This document shows positions 21,901 to 32,123 of a stretch of 64,000 nt of DNA, piece after piece. Source of the DNA: Tetraselmis striata (Eukaryota; Chlorophyta; Chlorodendrophyceae; Chlorodendrales; Chlorodendraceae); contig VCJN01000341.1 of assembly GCA_006384855.1 (NCBI GenBank), positions 46,375-110,374 of the forward strand. Reading direction: 5' to 3'. Below the pieces are notes generated by a model. It saw only the letters and a program-made list of their open reading frames with translations, was not told the DNA's origin and ran no database searches. Position 1 is the first letter of the stretch. The number at the start of each line of letters is the position of its first letter. The translations under genes were made by a program, and so were the position numbers.

Positions 21901-23939
21901 CAAGCAAGCTGAGATGGGGGAAGGGGGCTGACCAGAATCGCTATGTGGTGCTCAGTATCTATCCACCGCTGAGCCGGCTAGTATGATTGGCGGGGGGTGC
22001 GATGCCCTCCGAAATGTAATTGGTAGGTGGTGTCTGTGGTGGTTTGTGGGAATCAGCTGTGTGTGGTATGTGAGTGTGGTGAGTATCTGGCGTGTGTTGG
22101 TGTATGAGCTGCACCGGGCACAAGGTTAGTGGTGGGCGGTGTTCTTGAGGCAGCTGGCTTGGTTGTCGTTGTGGTGGTTCGCTCAACAGCTGACTGGTGC
22201 GAGCTGATAGACGGGTAGGCTGCATCGTCACCCCCCACAACAACGGGAGTTGGTGTCATCCCGCACATCCCGCCGCGCATGCTTAGACCACTCCATGGTG
22301 TAATGGCCATGGGTGGGCGATGGAACATGTCAGCAAAGGTGATAGGGGTAGTTTTGGTTGATGTGGGGCCATAGTGGCATCGGTGCGCCCGTTGTAAGCG
22401 ACAAGTACGAGTACCACCGGTTGTACGCGTATGCGGATCCCGTATGATATATGGAATAGCAGTATCATCATGTGCGGGTACCCGTAATGGATACTCGTAT
22501 ATATATGTGATAAATATCGCATATTGGCAACAGATCCGCTAGCGCTTTTGTCGTGGTTACTCCGCCTCTATCACCCGTGCACGATGTGGCGTGATACCAT
22601 TGCCACTGTAGTGCTGCCTTGTGATGCAGCTCTCAAACTCGCAGTATCGTTCAGCATGTTAGGTTGCGAGAAAGGTCAGAAAATTTTCATAGAAAAACCA
22701 CTAAAATCTATGCAAGCAGGGCTACAACTCCCACAGCAGCAGCACGGTCGTTTGATGTCATTTAGACATGTTCTGAAATGATAGGCCGAAATTTGGCGTC
22801 GTGTCAGCGTGTAGTCAACGCATTGGCGTTACACTTTACGTGAAGTGGATCTCAAATTTTGATACACATTTGATGTGGCGAGACAATATATGTTGTGTGT
22901 ACTCGTGCACGGACCACTCATACTTGGCACATGCCCGCCTTGAGCGATGCCCACGGCCGCCATGCCGTATCCCCCCTTTCGCAACATTATTTCCACCAGC
23001 ATCGACGCATTAAGGTGCACGCCATTGGCGCGCTATGAGGATGCGGCCATGCACTACCATATAAAAGCTTGGCCTTCGGCAAGGAGGCCAAAAGCACCCT
23101 CTCCCGCCTACGCGTGCAACGATCACAACCGCACTTTGTTCACGACTTTGCCCATAAACCATCGTCATCGACGCCTAGGGCTTGGTGCACATCGTGAATG
23201 ACATATTTTCAATGCCCTACGTGCATGGATTGATAGCTATCATACCACGGTGATGTGGTATGAGTAAGGTGGCAGTGGTTTCCCATGCCTATTATGCACT
23301 CGAGTGGCGCAATTTGTGGCCGCATTGAAGCGCGTGCGCCGGAAGCCTTGTTTTGCCTAAGTAAAAGTGTTGACGGCAACGGCTACTAACCGCGTAGTGG
23401 CAATCGGGTTTATCGCGCTATCGCGGCATTTCCCCCCAGCCGTACGACCCTGAGTAACATGCATGCACGCGGGCACGGTAAGTGTAGCCGAGCATGGGCG
23501 TGGGGTCGAATTCCGCAAATTACATACTTATGTGGAGGGGTATATTTAAGCCGAGAGGCTTCGTCGCGCGCGCGCGGCGACGACCATTCTGCTACTCCGA
23601 AACCATTTGGCAATGCTCAGCAGTAGTTTACTGCATGTAACTGCTGCTCCGAAACCACCGCGTACACCCCGCCTCGTGCTGCGCATCGAAAATTGTGCTG
23701 CGCACCGGATTCTGCGCGCGACGACGACGACGATCGGATGAGGGTGCGTGCACCGACACACCACAGACCGCATCGGCGAGCGAGCGGCGATGTCACGTTC
23801 TGCAAAGCAGAAATAGCGACTAGAAGTGCGACAGCAGATCTGCCCGCACTTGCATATATTAGCTCACGAACGTCGATCTAGACTACACGGCCTGCCCCCT
23901 GTAACGTGTGCGTCGCGTTCCGCCAATCAACCCGACGAT
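18951..23939. other. Long gene-poor region, nothing recognised
   Basis: No ORF here shows family motifs. Stretches around 20.4-20.9 kb and 22.4-22.7 kb are AT-rich. A minus-strand open stretch (20037-20363) is Cys-rich and protein-like (HVEATNMQCCPFNSRKGAML) but unrecognised and short. The motif attgaaattgaaatt followed by atacaactg or ttacaactg occurs at 21630 and again at 25236. A palindromic cataccac/gtggtatg pair lies near 23240. The last 100 bases form the TspO 5' flank. Confidence 0.5.
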
Positions 23940-24888
23940 ATGGGCGCCGCGCTGTCGCTCCCGCTGGCCATTCTGATCCCTCTCAGTGGCGGCATCGCAG
24001 GCAGCTTCGCCACGACCAAGGCTGTGAAGGGCTGGTACAAGACGCTGCGTCGCCCCTCCTGGACGCCGCCCGACTGGGCATTCCCCGTGGTACGTCCCAT
24101 TGTCTAACTCAGCCGACACGAGTGTGCACTTTGCCTCGCTCCTGTTCGCCCCTCAAGCCGCACGACTGCTTATATCGGCGAAATATGTTACGAACTTTAG
24201 GTACTCAGCAAAAATGCATCATCGACTGACTGACACCGACGCCACGGGTGCGCCAGGTATGGATGAGCCTGTACACCGCGATGGGTGTGGCTAGCTGGCT
24301 GGTTTGGCGCGTGGGCGGCTTCGCGGCGAACCCCCTGGCATTGAGCCTGTACGGCGTGCAGCTGTGCCTCAACTTCGCGTGGACGCCTCTGTTCTTCGGG
24401 GCCAAGAGGTACTGCTTGCACTAGCATGCAAAATAGCCAGGCGGCCGCACGTTTGCGCCACTGCCGCTACATAGTATTGAATGTCGCAGCACAGCTCGAG
24501 GCGAACCCCGTCCCTGTCCCCTCCGCCTACTATGCAGGACCGACATCGCGCTGGTTGATATTTCGGCGCTGCTGCCATCCGTCGTGGGCACCGGAATCGC
24601 CTTCCAGCCCGTGTCGAACGTCGCGGCGGGGCTGATGGTGCCGTATGCCGCCTGGGTTGGCCTCGCTACGGCGCTCAACTACAGCGTATGGAAGGTTCGG
24701 AAGCACCCCCCCGCCCCAAACTCCTCTTGTCGGGACCCTCCTCTATCAACTTCGCTGTTCGGATTACACCCAGCACTGCACAACGCGCCGCAAGCTTACC
24801 CCCCCCCCCCCCCCCCCCCCCCCTGCACACCCCATGTGTTCAGAACAACCCTGTGGGGCCGCCCAAGGCGGAGGACAAAGCGCAGTAG
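23940..24888 (+). CDS. TspO/MBR family protein (tryptophan-rich sensory protein), four exons
   Basis: Joining 23940-24089, 24257-24408, 24538-24694 and 24844-24888 gives 167 residues ending at TAG 24886-24888, with GT-AG introns and an unbroken frame. The protein has the family layout of five membrane helices: [20 protein letters not shown], then [21 protein letters not shown] (the signature W-x-x-L-x-x-P-x-W-x-P-P), [48 protein letters not shown], and [21 protein letters not shown] with the final N. TspO proteins bind tetrapyrroles and cholesterol-like ligands in mitochondrial, plastid or ER membranes; in plants they respond to stress. The Lys/Glu tail (PPKAEDKAQ) is on the fourth exon. Intron 3 carries a poly(C) run. 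No transit peptide is obvious. Confidence 0.92.
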
Positions 24889-25886
24889 GCCAGCCACCTG
24901 CCAGCCGTCTGCATAGAAGATAGAGCGTTGCACAGTTGAGCACGGGCTCAGGCTAGCAACGGAAAGAAGAGAGGTGGGCATGGGCATGCGCACCAGCAGT
25001 AGATGGAACAACCCCCGGAGGTTTTAAAGCCATGTACCGAGAAAGAGCCAGGAGCTGGCATGACAAGGATGTATACACGCACACATGACATCATGTATTG
25101 TTAGTCACCCCCTGGCGAGAGTGCGGAACACGGTCAACCAGTGCTTTACAGTTTCTGTCGAGGAATGAATCAGCAGGGACGATGGGCAAAGTGCATAAAC
25201 ATGGATTCTTGTAGAAATGGGGTGGAATTCTTGTATTGAAATTGAAATTCGATACAACTGGATTAAGGTGTTGCTTTCTGTTGACAAGCTGTCTTTACCC
25301 ATCATCCTGCCGCTGACCCTGACCAACCCGCATAGGGTCCGCTAATGAAAAGCTCATACAGCAGGGCCTCTGTAGGCCAATGTCCTACGTTGCAGTACAG
25401 GTTCTAATATTGCATCGCCGGCATCGGTACTCCACATGTGTGTCGCACAGGGGAGTACTCATGTACATGGGCGCCAGCCTGTACGCGCTAGCCCGGCCGG
25501 AATTCCTGAACTATGTGATGAGGCTACAGTACATATAAACTATGTCTTTTACGGCTTTGTCTACTGTTCTACGCCGTGCCTCTGAAGGTGCCGTACCCCC
25601 ACACTTGGCGCTATGCTATGCGATAGGTCAGTATTGTCTGCCATGTGGTGTCGATGCCAAACACCTTTTGAACGCCGCCGCCTAAACCGCGCGGCTATCC
25701 GTCATCTTTGGGCTGCCCCATGAGTCGCTTGTGATGCACCCATGATGATAACATGCGGCGGGGTAGACGCTCAAAGCCCATCCGGCTGATGACCAGGGAG
25801 CGCACAGAGGGGGATTGGGGATGGAAGGGGGGGTGCGGCCGCAGATGGCTGGTTAACATTGGCTGACTGACCCGGCACGCGCCGCA
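24889..25886. other. Spacer between convergent TspO and MetRS genes
   Basis: Contains the 3' flanks of both genes. The short repeat attgaaattgaaattc (25236) is shared with 21630. No ORF with motifs and no terminator or RNA gene recognised. Confidence 0.5.
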
Positions 25887-28800
25887 TTATTTGGCCGCCG
25901 CCACCTGAGCCTCTTCCGTGACGAAATCCCCGTCCAGGCGAGCAAAGACGGGCTGGGGCTTGGGCACCGCGTGGCCCTCGTGGATGCCGCCCCAGGCGGT
26001 GTCCGCCCACGTCAGCTGCTGGAACTGCTCTTCCGTGAAGCCGAGCTGCGCGTAGATGCGCTGCGACAGGGCGGGCGTGACGGGCGACAGCATGACCGCC
26101 ACGATGCGCACCGCCTCCATCACCGCCACCAGCACCTCCTCCGCCCTCATCTTCTCCATCTCCATGTCGTCCACAATCCCCTGCGACAGCGGCCAGCGAA
26201 CCACCAGCCTCAACAGGTCTGCGCCACTGCATCCCAACAAGGCCCTCCAAAAAGCAGCAATTGTGCCTGTGTGCGATGGCCTCCGTCAGCGTGCCAGTGC
26301 ACGTCAGGAGCCGCCTGGTCCGAGCAATCCACGGCACACGCTGGTTCCGCCGCTACCGCTCACGGCACCGCAACCTCTCCCTACCGATACACCCTTGCTG
26401 CACCTTGCAACTTGTCATGTGTGAAGGCAGTTGTTCAGGCCGGATTTCCACATGTGACGTGCGGTAAAGTGGAGAGCGCGGATGGGGGGGGGGGGGGGGG
26501 GGGGGGGAGGGGTGTGTGCGGGCGGAGTTGGAGAGTGCCCCCCACCATCTTCAGATACTTCCACGGCTCCTCCTCGTTGATGAAAACGTTGCCAGCGCTA
26601 GAGATGGACAGGATCTCCTCGCACGCGGCCGCCAACTGCAGCGTCGAGTAGGCGTTGGCAACGATGGGAACCTGCAGCGGCGTCGGCCACCGATGCCACA
26701 GATTGAGTCAATAGTGCCAGGCGCGGTCGGGTGATATTGTGAGCAGGAGGGTATGGGTGCGTGTGTGTACCTTTTCAGCTGCCAGGGCCCGCAAGGGGTT
26801 GTTTTTGCTGACGTCGCGCGAGTCCGCCGTCGCGGCAGAGTTGCAGTGCTTCTTCAGCAGGTTGAGCGTCCGGTTCAGCAGGTTGCCGATGTCGTTGGCC
26901 AGGTTGGCATTCACGATGTTGCGGAAGCGCTCCTCGGAAAAGTCGCCATCCTTGCTGCACCCGCCAACACCAGAGGGAGCCGTCAGGTGCTTTGACTCCC
27001 CTTCCCTGGGCGCGCCAATAAGGACAGAACAAAGCAGGTGGGCAGGCATGGGCCTGATGGAGAAAGGGGTATTAAGCAGGCCCGGTGTCAGGGGGAGCGG
27101 GCCCACCCCAGCTCAATCTCCTTGAGGAAGAAGTAGCGCACGGCATCCGAGCCATACGCCTCCACCTGAGGTACACACCGCCGCGCTTCTCAGACAGGAA
27201 CGAGAGGATCGTGACACTCAGGGGTCGTCGGCTTTCACACCACGCCCGAGTGAAAGCCTGCGATCCCTAAGTGCCCTGATGGCCGCCTTGGGTCTATTGA
27301 CGGCTTTGCATGCGAGCCCCACACGGGAGGGATGCAGGCAGAGGAGGATGGATACTCTGGCACCGCAGATCCCTCACCAGCGCCACCGGTTCCAGCACGT
27401 TCCCAAGCGCCTTTCCCATTTTGAGGCCATCCTTGGTGAGGAACCCGTGCCCAAACACCCTCTTGGGCAGGGGCAGCCCCATGGACATCAGCATGCCGGG
27501 CCAGTAGACCGCGTGGAAGCGCAGGATGTCCTTCCCGATGAGATGCACATCAGCCGGCCAGCCGCTGGCCTGCACCGCCGCCAGGCTCGGCTCTGCGCCG
27601 TCCTCCACCATGCCAGACAGGTACCCTGAAGGCGGGCAGGTGGGCTCAGCGCAGCTGAGGGTGCTGCCGAGCACTTTGGCACACGTGGGGATGTAGCGCC
27701 AGGAGAGAAAGGGGCCGCTCACCGTTCAGGGCATCAAACCACACGTACACCGTCTGCTTTGGGTCCCTGGAGATGGGGATGCCCCACTCCACCGCAGCAC
27801 GGCTGATGGAGAAGTCGCGCACGCCTTCCTTCACCCAGCCCAGCACCTCATTCCGCCTGCGGCGCCCGCCCATGCACCAAGTGAGCACACCTCAGCCCCG
27901 CACCGCCCCTGAGAGACCTGTCCTGCTACGCCAGCTACCCAGCTGACCAGCCGCCTCCGCACCTGCTGGCGGGCTGCACGAAATCGGTGCCCTCAATGAG
28001 GGCTTCCAGCTCGTGCTGGTACTTGCTCAGCTTGAAGAAGTAGTTGGCCTCCTTGCGCTCACTGCAGGGCTTGCGGTGGGTGGGGCAGCACTTGTCCTCC
28101 AACAGCTCCTTCTCGTCCTTGTACTCCTCGCAGTCCACGCAGTAGAAGCCCTCATACTCCGCGAGGTAGATGTCTCCATTGTCCCAGACCTTGTCGAGGA
28201 TCTTGTTCACCAGGATCTGATGCAGCATTGCCCCATCCACCATCAGCTCCAAGCTCATACCACAGTCGGGATGCTTTCGCTTTCGACCTCTGTGACAGCA
28301 CCGCCACTAGATAGGGCCAGCTCATAGCGGTGGCAACAAGTGTTGCAGCCACTCCGTGATGGCCATCCGGCAAGATGGGAGTACCTCATGGTGGTCGTCT
28401 GTGGTGCGGATGAAGCTGTCATACTTGATGTCCAGCATCTCCCAGAGAGCTCTACATGAGGCGGGAGGCGGAGGTTGGAATGAGACGCCGGCAGCCATGT
28501 GCACCCCGATGCACCTGACCTTCTCGCCGCAGTGGTGTGCGACTGAAGCACAAATCAGACGCGCACGCACGCAGGCATGCATCCAGCCGGCCGCACTTGT
28601 ATGTCGCCGCGATGTCGTCGCAGTGCTCCTGCGGCGACATGTCGCGCTTCTGCGCCGCGAGCGCAATCTTCTCGCCGTGCTCATCGGTGCCAGTGACAAA
28701 CATGGTATCTTTCCCGTTCAGGCGCTGCATGCGGAATGCAAGCAGCGGGTCAAGCTCTGGCGGGGGCCGTGGCTCGCCTCGGGGCACTTGCTGTAGCACC

Positions 28801-29373
28801 CATTGCTACGCTCCCACACGTGACTGGCTGATAGGGTCGGCAGGGCAGGCGCTCACCTGGAATCTGGCGATGGCATCCGCCGCTATGGTCGTGTAGGCGC
28901 TGCCCATATGAGGGGCTGGGAGAGACGAACACAACGGGAGCTCAGGTAAGAACTCAGATGTCTGTGGCTGGATAGAGAGAAATAAGAGGGCCACCTCAGG
29001 GCGACTGGCATGACCGCGCCAGGATGTACATACTGGGACTACCGCTCAGATCGAGTACATGCCGGCGGTTAAAGAAGACCGCACCTGCGCTGACGTAGTA
29101 CAGGGGCGTGGTGATGGCGAAGGTGTCGGCAGCCTTGTCGCCGTTGCCGCTGCTGCTCGCGCTCAGGCGCACAGTGGCCACTCGCGGAGGGCGCTGCAGG
29201 CCGCCGGGGGCAATACCACTCAGGGCCGGCGAGCGCCCGAAGGACGCCGCCAACGCGCCGCGCGGCAGCGCCGCCAGGGGAGCGCGCAGCTGGGCGCTCA
29301 CGGCGCCCATGCCCCGCGGGAGGCGCCGACCGGTGCACGAGCCGACCGCCGCGGAAGCGCTGATCGCCGACAT
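25887..29373 (-). CDS. Organellar (chloroplast/mitochondrial) methionyl-tRNA synthetase, about ten exons
   Basis: Charges tRNA-Met with methionine. The ATG at 29371-29373 opens an Arg/Ala/Ser-rich presequence ([28 protein letters not shown]) fitting an organelle transit peptide, then [14 protein letters not shown]. Exon 2 (28915-28857) has the HIGH-type box [20 protein letters not shown]; exon 3 (from 28724) [21 protein letters not shown]. Later exons give [22 protein letters not shown], a zinc-binding CVDC...CCPTHRKPC insert (about 28.14-28.08 kb), [11 protein letters not shown] (about 27.73 kb), [19 protein letters not shown] and the KMSKS-loop equivalent [15 protein letters not shown] (about 27.4 kb). 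The anticodon-binding part ([40 protein letters not shown]) runs to TAA 25887-25889. No C-terminal tRNA-binding domain follows, as in plant organellar enzymes. The loop Ala in KMGKA is unusual (Ser or Thr expected). Confidence 0.9.
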
Positions 29374-29910
29374 GCTACACAATATATAGGTGGTGCCGGC
29401 TGCAAATGCTTGCTTCTCGCTTGCGGCGCGGAAACTAGATTGCTCAAGTGGCGATGCCGGGCAGTGACTCGCCTCGGCAGCGATGTGAGTGCTGGCTGTC
29501 GTGCGAGTGTGTGAGTTGCGTAACGCGAGAGGTTGGCCACTTCCGGCGCGGTTGGTCACCAGCCGCTGCTGCCGCCGGTGATGATGCGCCTCCTGAACAT
29601 CTCGCACGCGCGCCTGCTGGCTGGACGACGCCGGCCCGGGACGTGGCGTGGCGACGACGACGTGGCAACGGGATGTCCTCGCGTTTAGGATCACCGAGCG
29701 GCGGATCAACATCTGAAGGTGCGCTCAGCATCGACAACCCTCGATACAGGGTAGGGTAGTAGGCTCCCAGGTTGATTCTCTAAACCCTATCCTCGTACAT
29801 GGTACAGTACCGAATATGATGACCTCGTTAGCCGCGCGTTGCGCGCCCCACACGGCCCCGGCGAAACGCGCCGGCGGGGCCTGTTACAGGTACCCTGTAC
29901 TGGCGGTATG
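29374..29910. other. 5' flank of MetRS and left flank of the nested elements
   Basis: GC-rich, with open stretches on both strands but no recognised protein. No promoter motif could be identified with confidence. Confidence 0.4.
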
Positions 29911-29933
29911 ATCTAAACTAGTTATTAATGGGG

Positions 29934-30000
29934 TTTTCGCAGCTAGACAGCGTAGATTTTGCATCAAAATGTACGGGGTCGGCTGGGACCGAAAGATCCA
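29934..30000. repeat. Split direct repeat B of element 2, outer copy (B2)
   Basis: 67 bp from ttttcgcagctagacagcg to gaccgaaagatcca, identical to 30558-30624. Forms the left boundary of the element. Confidence 0.95.
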
Positions 30001-30360
30001 CGACTGGTACGGGGCCGCCAGACCGGATGGTGTCCGGAAAGGCGCCGCGTGTCCCGAGCCCCCGCCGGTGTTTGTAAATTACATGCCACCAGCGATCACG
30101 TGGCTCATCAGGACAGTACATTCCGCTATGCTGCTCTCGGCCTCTCATCACGGCTAAGATGTTAGGAAAGCCTGACTAATTGCTGCTGCACCTGGGCTTA
30201 TCGGACACGCAACACCCCTGTGGGATGACGTATATCAAAATGATATTCACTCCCCACCTCAGGTGCTTTCACAACTAACCAGACTATCCCTAATCTAAAT
30301 CGAGCAGCATCCGGAAACGTACTACACAAGCGAATAATTGTCTCCGGGCGGGTGGGTGGG

Positions 30361-30559
30361 AGACAATATAGTCGGGTGCCTTCCAACAACTGAAGGCGCC
30401 CCCGGTCCGCGGCCGCCCTTTATACTCGGTTAAAGGGCGCCGTCGGGCCGGCGCCGGCCGGTACTGGCGTACCGGGCCGGCAGGGTCGTCACTTGACCCT
30501 GGCGGCGCTGCGAAAACCAGGGTTTCCTAGGTCGTTCCTCTCAAGGAAACCCTACAGTT
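30361..30559. repeat. Split direct repeat A of element 2, inner copy (A2)
   Basis: Starts agacaatatagtcgggtgcc; same as 35589-35787 apart from two bases (ttgaccctgg versus ttaaccctga). Confidence 0.95.
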
Positions 30560-30624
30560 TTCGCAGCTAGACAGCGTAGATTTTGCATCAAAATGTACGG
30601 GGTCGGCTGGGACCGAAAGATCCA
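30558..30624. repeat. Split direct repeat B of element 2, inner copy (B1)
   Basis: Identical to 29934-30000 and directly adjoining repeat A2. Beyond it, ggccggtctggcggggcccgtac near 30640 is an inverted relative of gtacggggccgccagaccgg near 30008. Confidence 0.95.
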
Positions 30625-30770
30625 ACAGATGAAAGAACATTGGCCGGTCTGGCGGGGCCCGTACACGGACATAAGTAAGCCAAATCACATAGTGGGTTAC
30701 ATTCAGTCAGGTACAGATGTAGGAATGGGGCATTACCGGTACGGTACAAAAAATGCCACTAGAACGGGAC

Positions 30771-32123
30771 CTAAGTTGCTTCCCGGGAGGAATTCGAGTC
30801 AGTGTCGGATGGTGAACCGTCATCGTCCCCATCGTCCCGTTCGTCCTCTTCGGCAAGTGACAGGATCGCTCGCGACACGGAAAGAATGTGCTCTTCATCC
30901 AGCCCCATATAGCGGAGCTGAGCAGAGGTTGACTTCCAGCCACCATGCTGGCCCCATGTTGCGAACGGGATGTCTGCGTTAGCGGCGGCGGAAGCGCCGC
31001 CACTTCGGCTGGACTGGGTGCCGAATCGGGACAGGAAAGCAGTTTCAGTCATCGCAGGGGTGAGCAGCGGGCCCAACCACCGTGCGAGGTAGCGTCTGAA
31101 TGTGGGGTACTCAATAGGGGAGGATGAGGGGACCATCCCTAGCTCGCCCTTGTGCCGAAGGACTGTGCCGCTGAACCCCGGGAACACTGGCAGGGTGGGT
31201 GTTGCCCAGCGGATCATGACTGCCTGGTACCGTCGCAGGAGTCCATATACACACACCACGGCGCCGTGCATCTTGGCGACCCGCACCTTGCCACACAGGC
31301 GGTGCTGGTCGTTCTTGCGCTTCACGAAGCGGAATTCCAGGTAAGTCGGGAGGAAGGAGACGTCCTCCCACCGGAGGACTCGGAGGTCGCTGTAGCGGCA
31401 GAAGCCGGCAAAACTGACGGCTGCGGCGACTGCTACTATCCAGGAACAAATACCTGAGTCGTCCTTGCAGCGAAGGCGGACCAGCTTCGCGATGTCAGAC
31501 CATGCGAAGGGCTCCTTGGCGTTCTTCACGGCGAGCCCTAGGGTGCGCTTGGCTGCTGCCCGGACAGAGGTGCAACACGGGGACAAGGTAGGACTGGGAT
31601 GCATATTCAGCCGATGCATCTGCGAAATAGCCGCAGACGCAGACCTGATCACTGAATAGCTGCTGGTAGAACGGGCGTCCAACCGAGCTTGTAAAAACAT
31701 AGCCACCACAATCGGGGCTGCTGGCATCGGGCACATGGGAGGTGTCCGAGCCTCGCAGAACATCACAAAGCGATTCCATATGTAGGCATAGCCACGATTA
31801 GAGCCAGCAGCCCACTGTTGCGGAGCTGAAGAGATCAAAGCATTAAACAGAGATGTGCCGGCCGCATCGGAGGGAGCCACCGGGTTACACGGCCAGGCGG
31901 ATGTACACCCACGGGTGATGGCTGACTCATGGGCCGTGACTGTCACACCACTGCGGGTGGAGGCAGCGGTGGTGTGCTGGGGTGCGCCGCGCGCTGGGCC
32001 GGCAGTCGATGCGCAGAGCAAGGACGCGCCAGTTTCTGGAGCAGCTCGGGCGGCTGTTACCACCGCCCTCGCCAGAACTGAATAGCTCCTCGCCGCTGTC
32101 GAGCATGACCCAATCGACCACAC
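30771..32123 (-). CDS. Tyrosine recombinase of element 2
   Basis: About 450 residues, overlapping the RT ORF by 197 bases in another frame. The frame opens with GTG, and the first ATG (MFCEAR) lies inside the core-binding domain, so recoding from the RT frame is likely. Motifs: core-binding region QWAAGSNRGYAYIWNRFVMF, Arg in GFCRYSDLRVLRWEDV, Arg box GTQSSRSGGASAAAN, and QHGGWKSTSAQLRYMG with the nucleophile Tyr. In the second box the usual His-x-x-Arg reads Gln-x-x-Arg. The acidic Asp/Glu/Ser tail (about 30 residues) is unusual. The ORF ends about 147 bases before B1. Confidence 0.88.
   Translation of the reverse strand: MWSIGSCSTAARSYSVLARAVVTAARAAPETGASLLCASTAGPARGAPQHTTAASTRSGVTVTAHESAITRGCTSAWPCNPVAPSDAAGTSLFNALISSAPQQWAAGSNRGYAYIWNRFVMFCEARTPPMCPMPAAPIVVAMFLQARLDARSTSSYSVIRSASAAISQMHRLNMHPSPTLSPCCTSVRAAAKRTLGLAVKNAKEPFAWSDIAKLVRLRCKDDSGICSWIVAVAAAVSFAGFCRYSDLRVLRWEDVSFLPTYLEFRFVKRKNDQHRLCGKVRVAKMHGAVVCVYGLLRRYQAVMIRWATPTLPVFPGFSGTVLRHKGELGMVPSSSPIEYPTFRRYLARWLGPLLTPAMTETAFLSRFGTQSSRSGGASAAANADIPFATWGQHGGWKSTSAQLRYMGLDEEHILSVSRAILSLAEEDERDDGDDDGSPSDTDSNSSREAT

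Noticed and set aside
29760-29800. Telomere-like ctaaaccctatcc
   Set aside because: Single occurrence, no tandem array.
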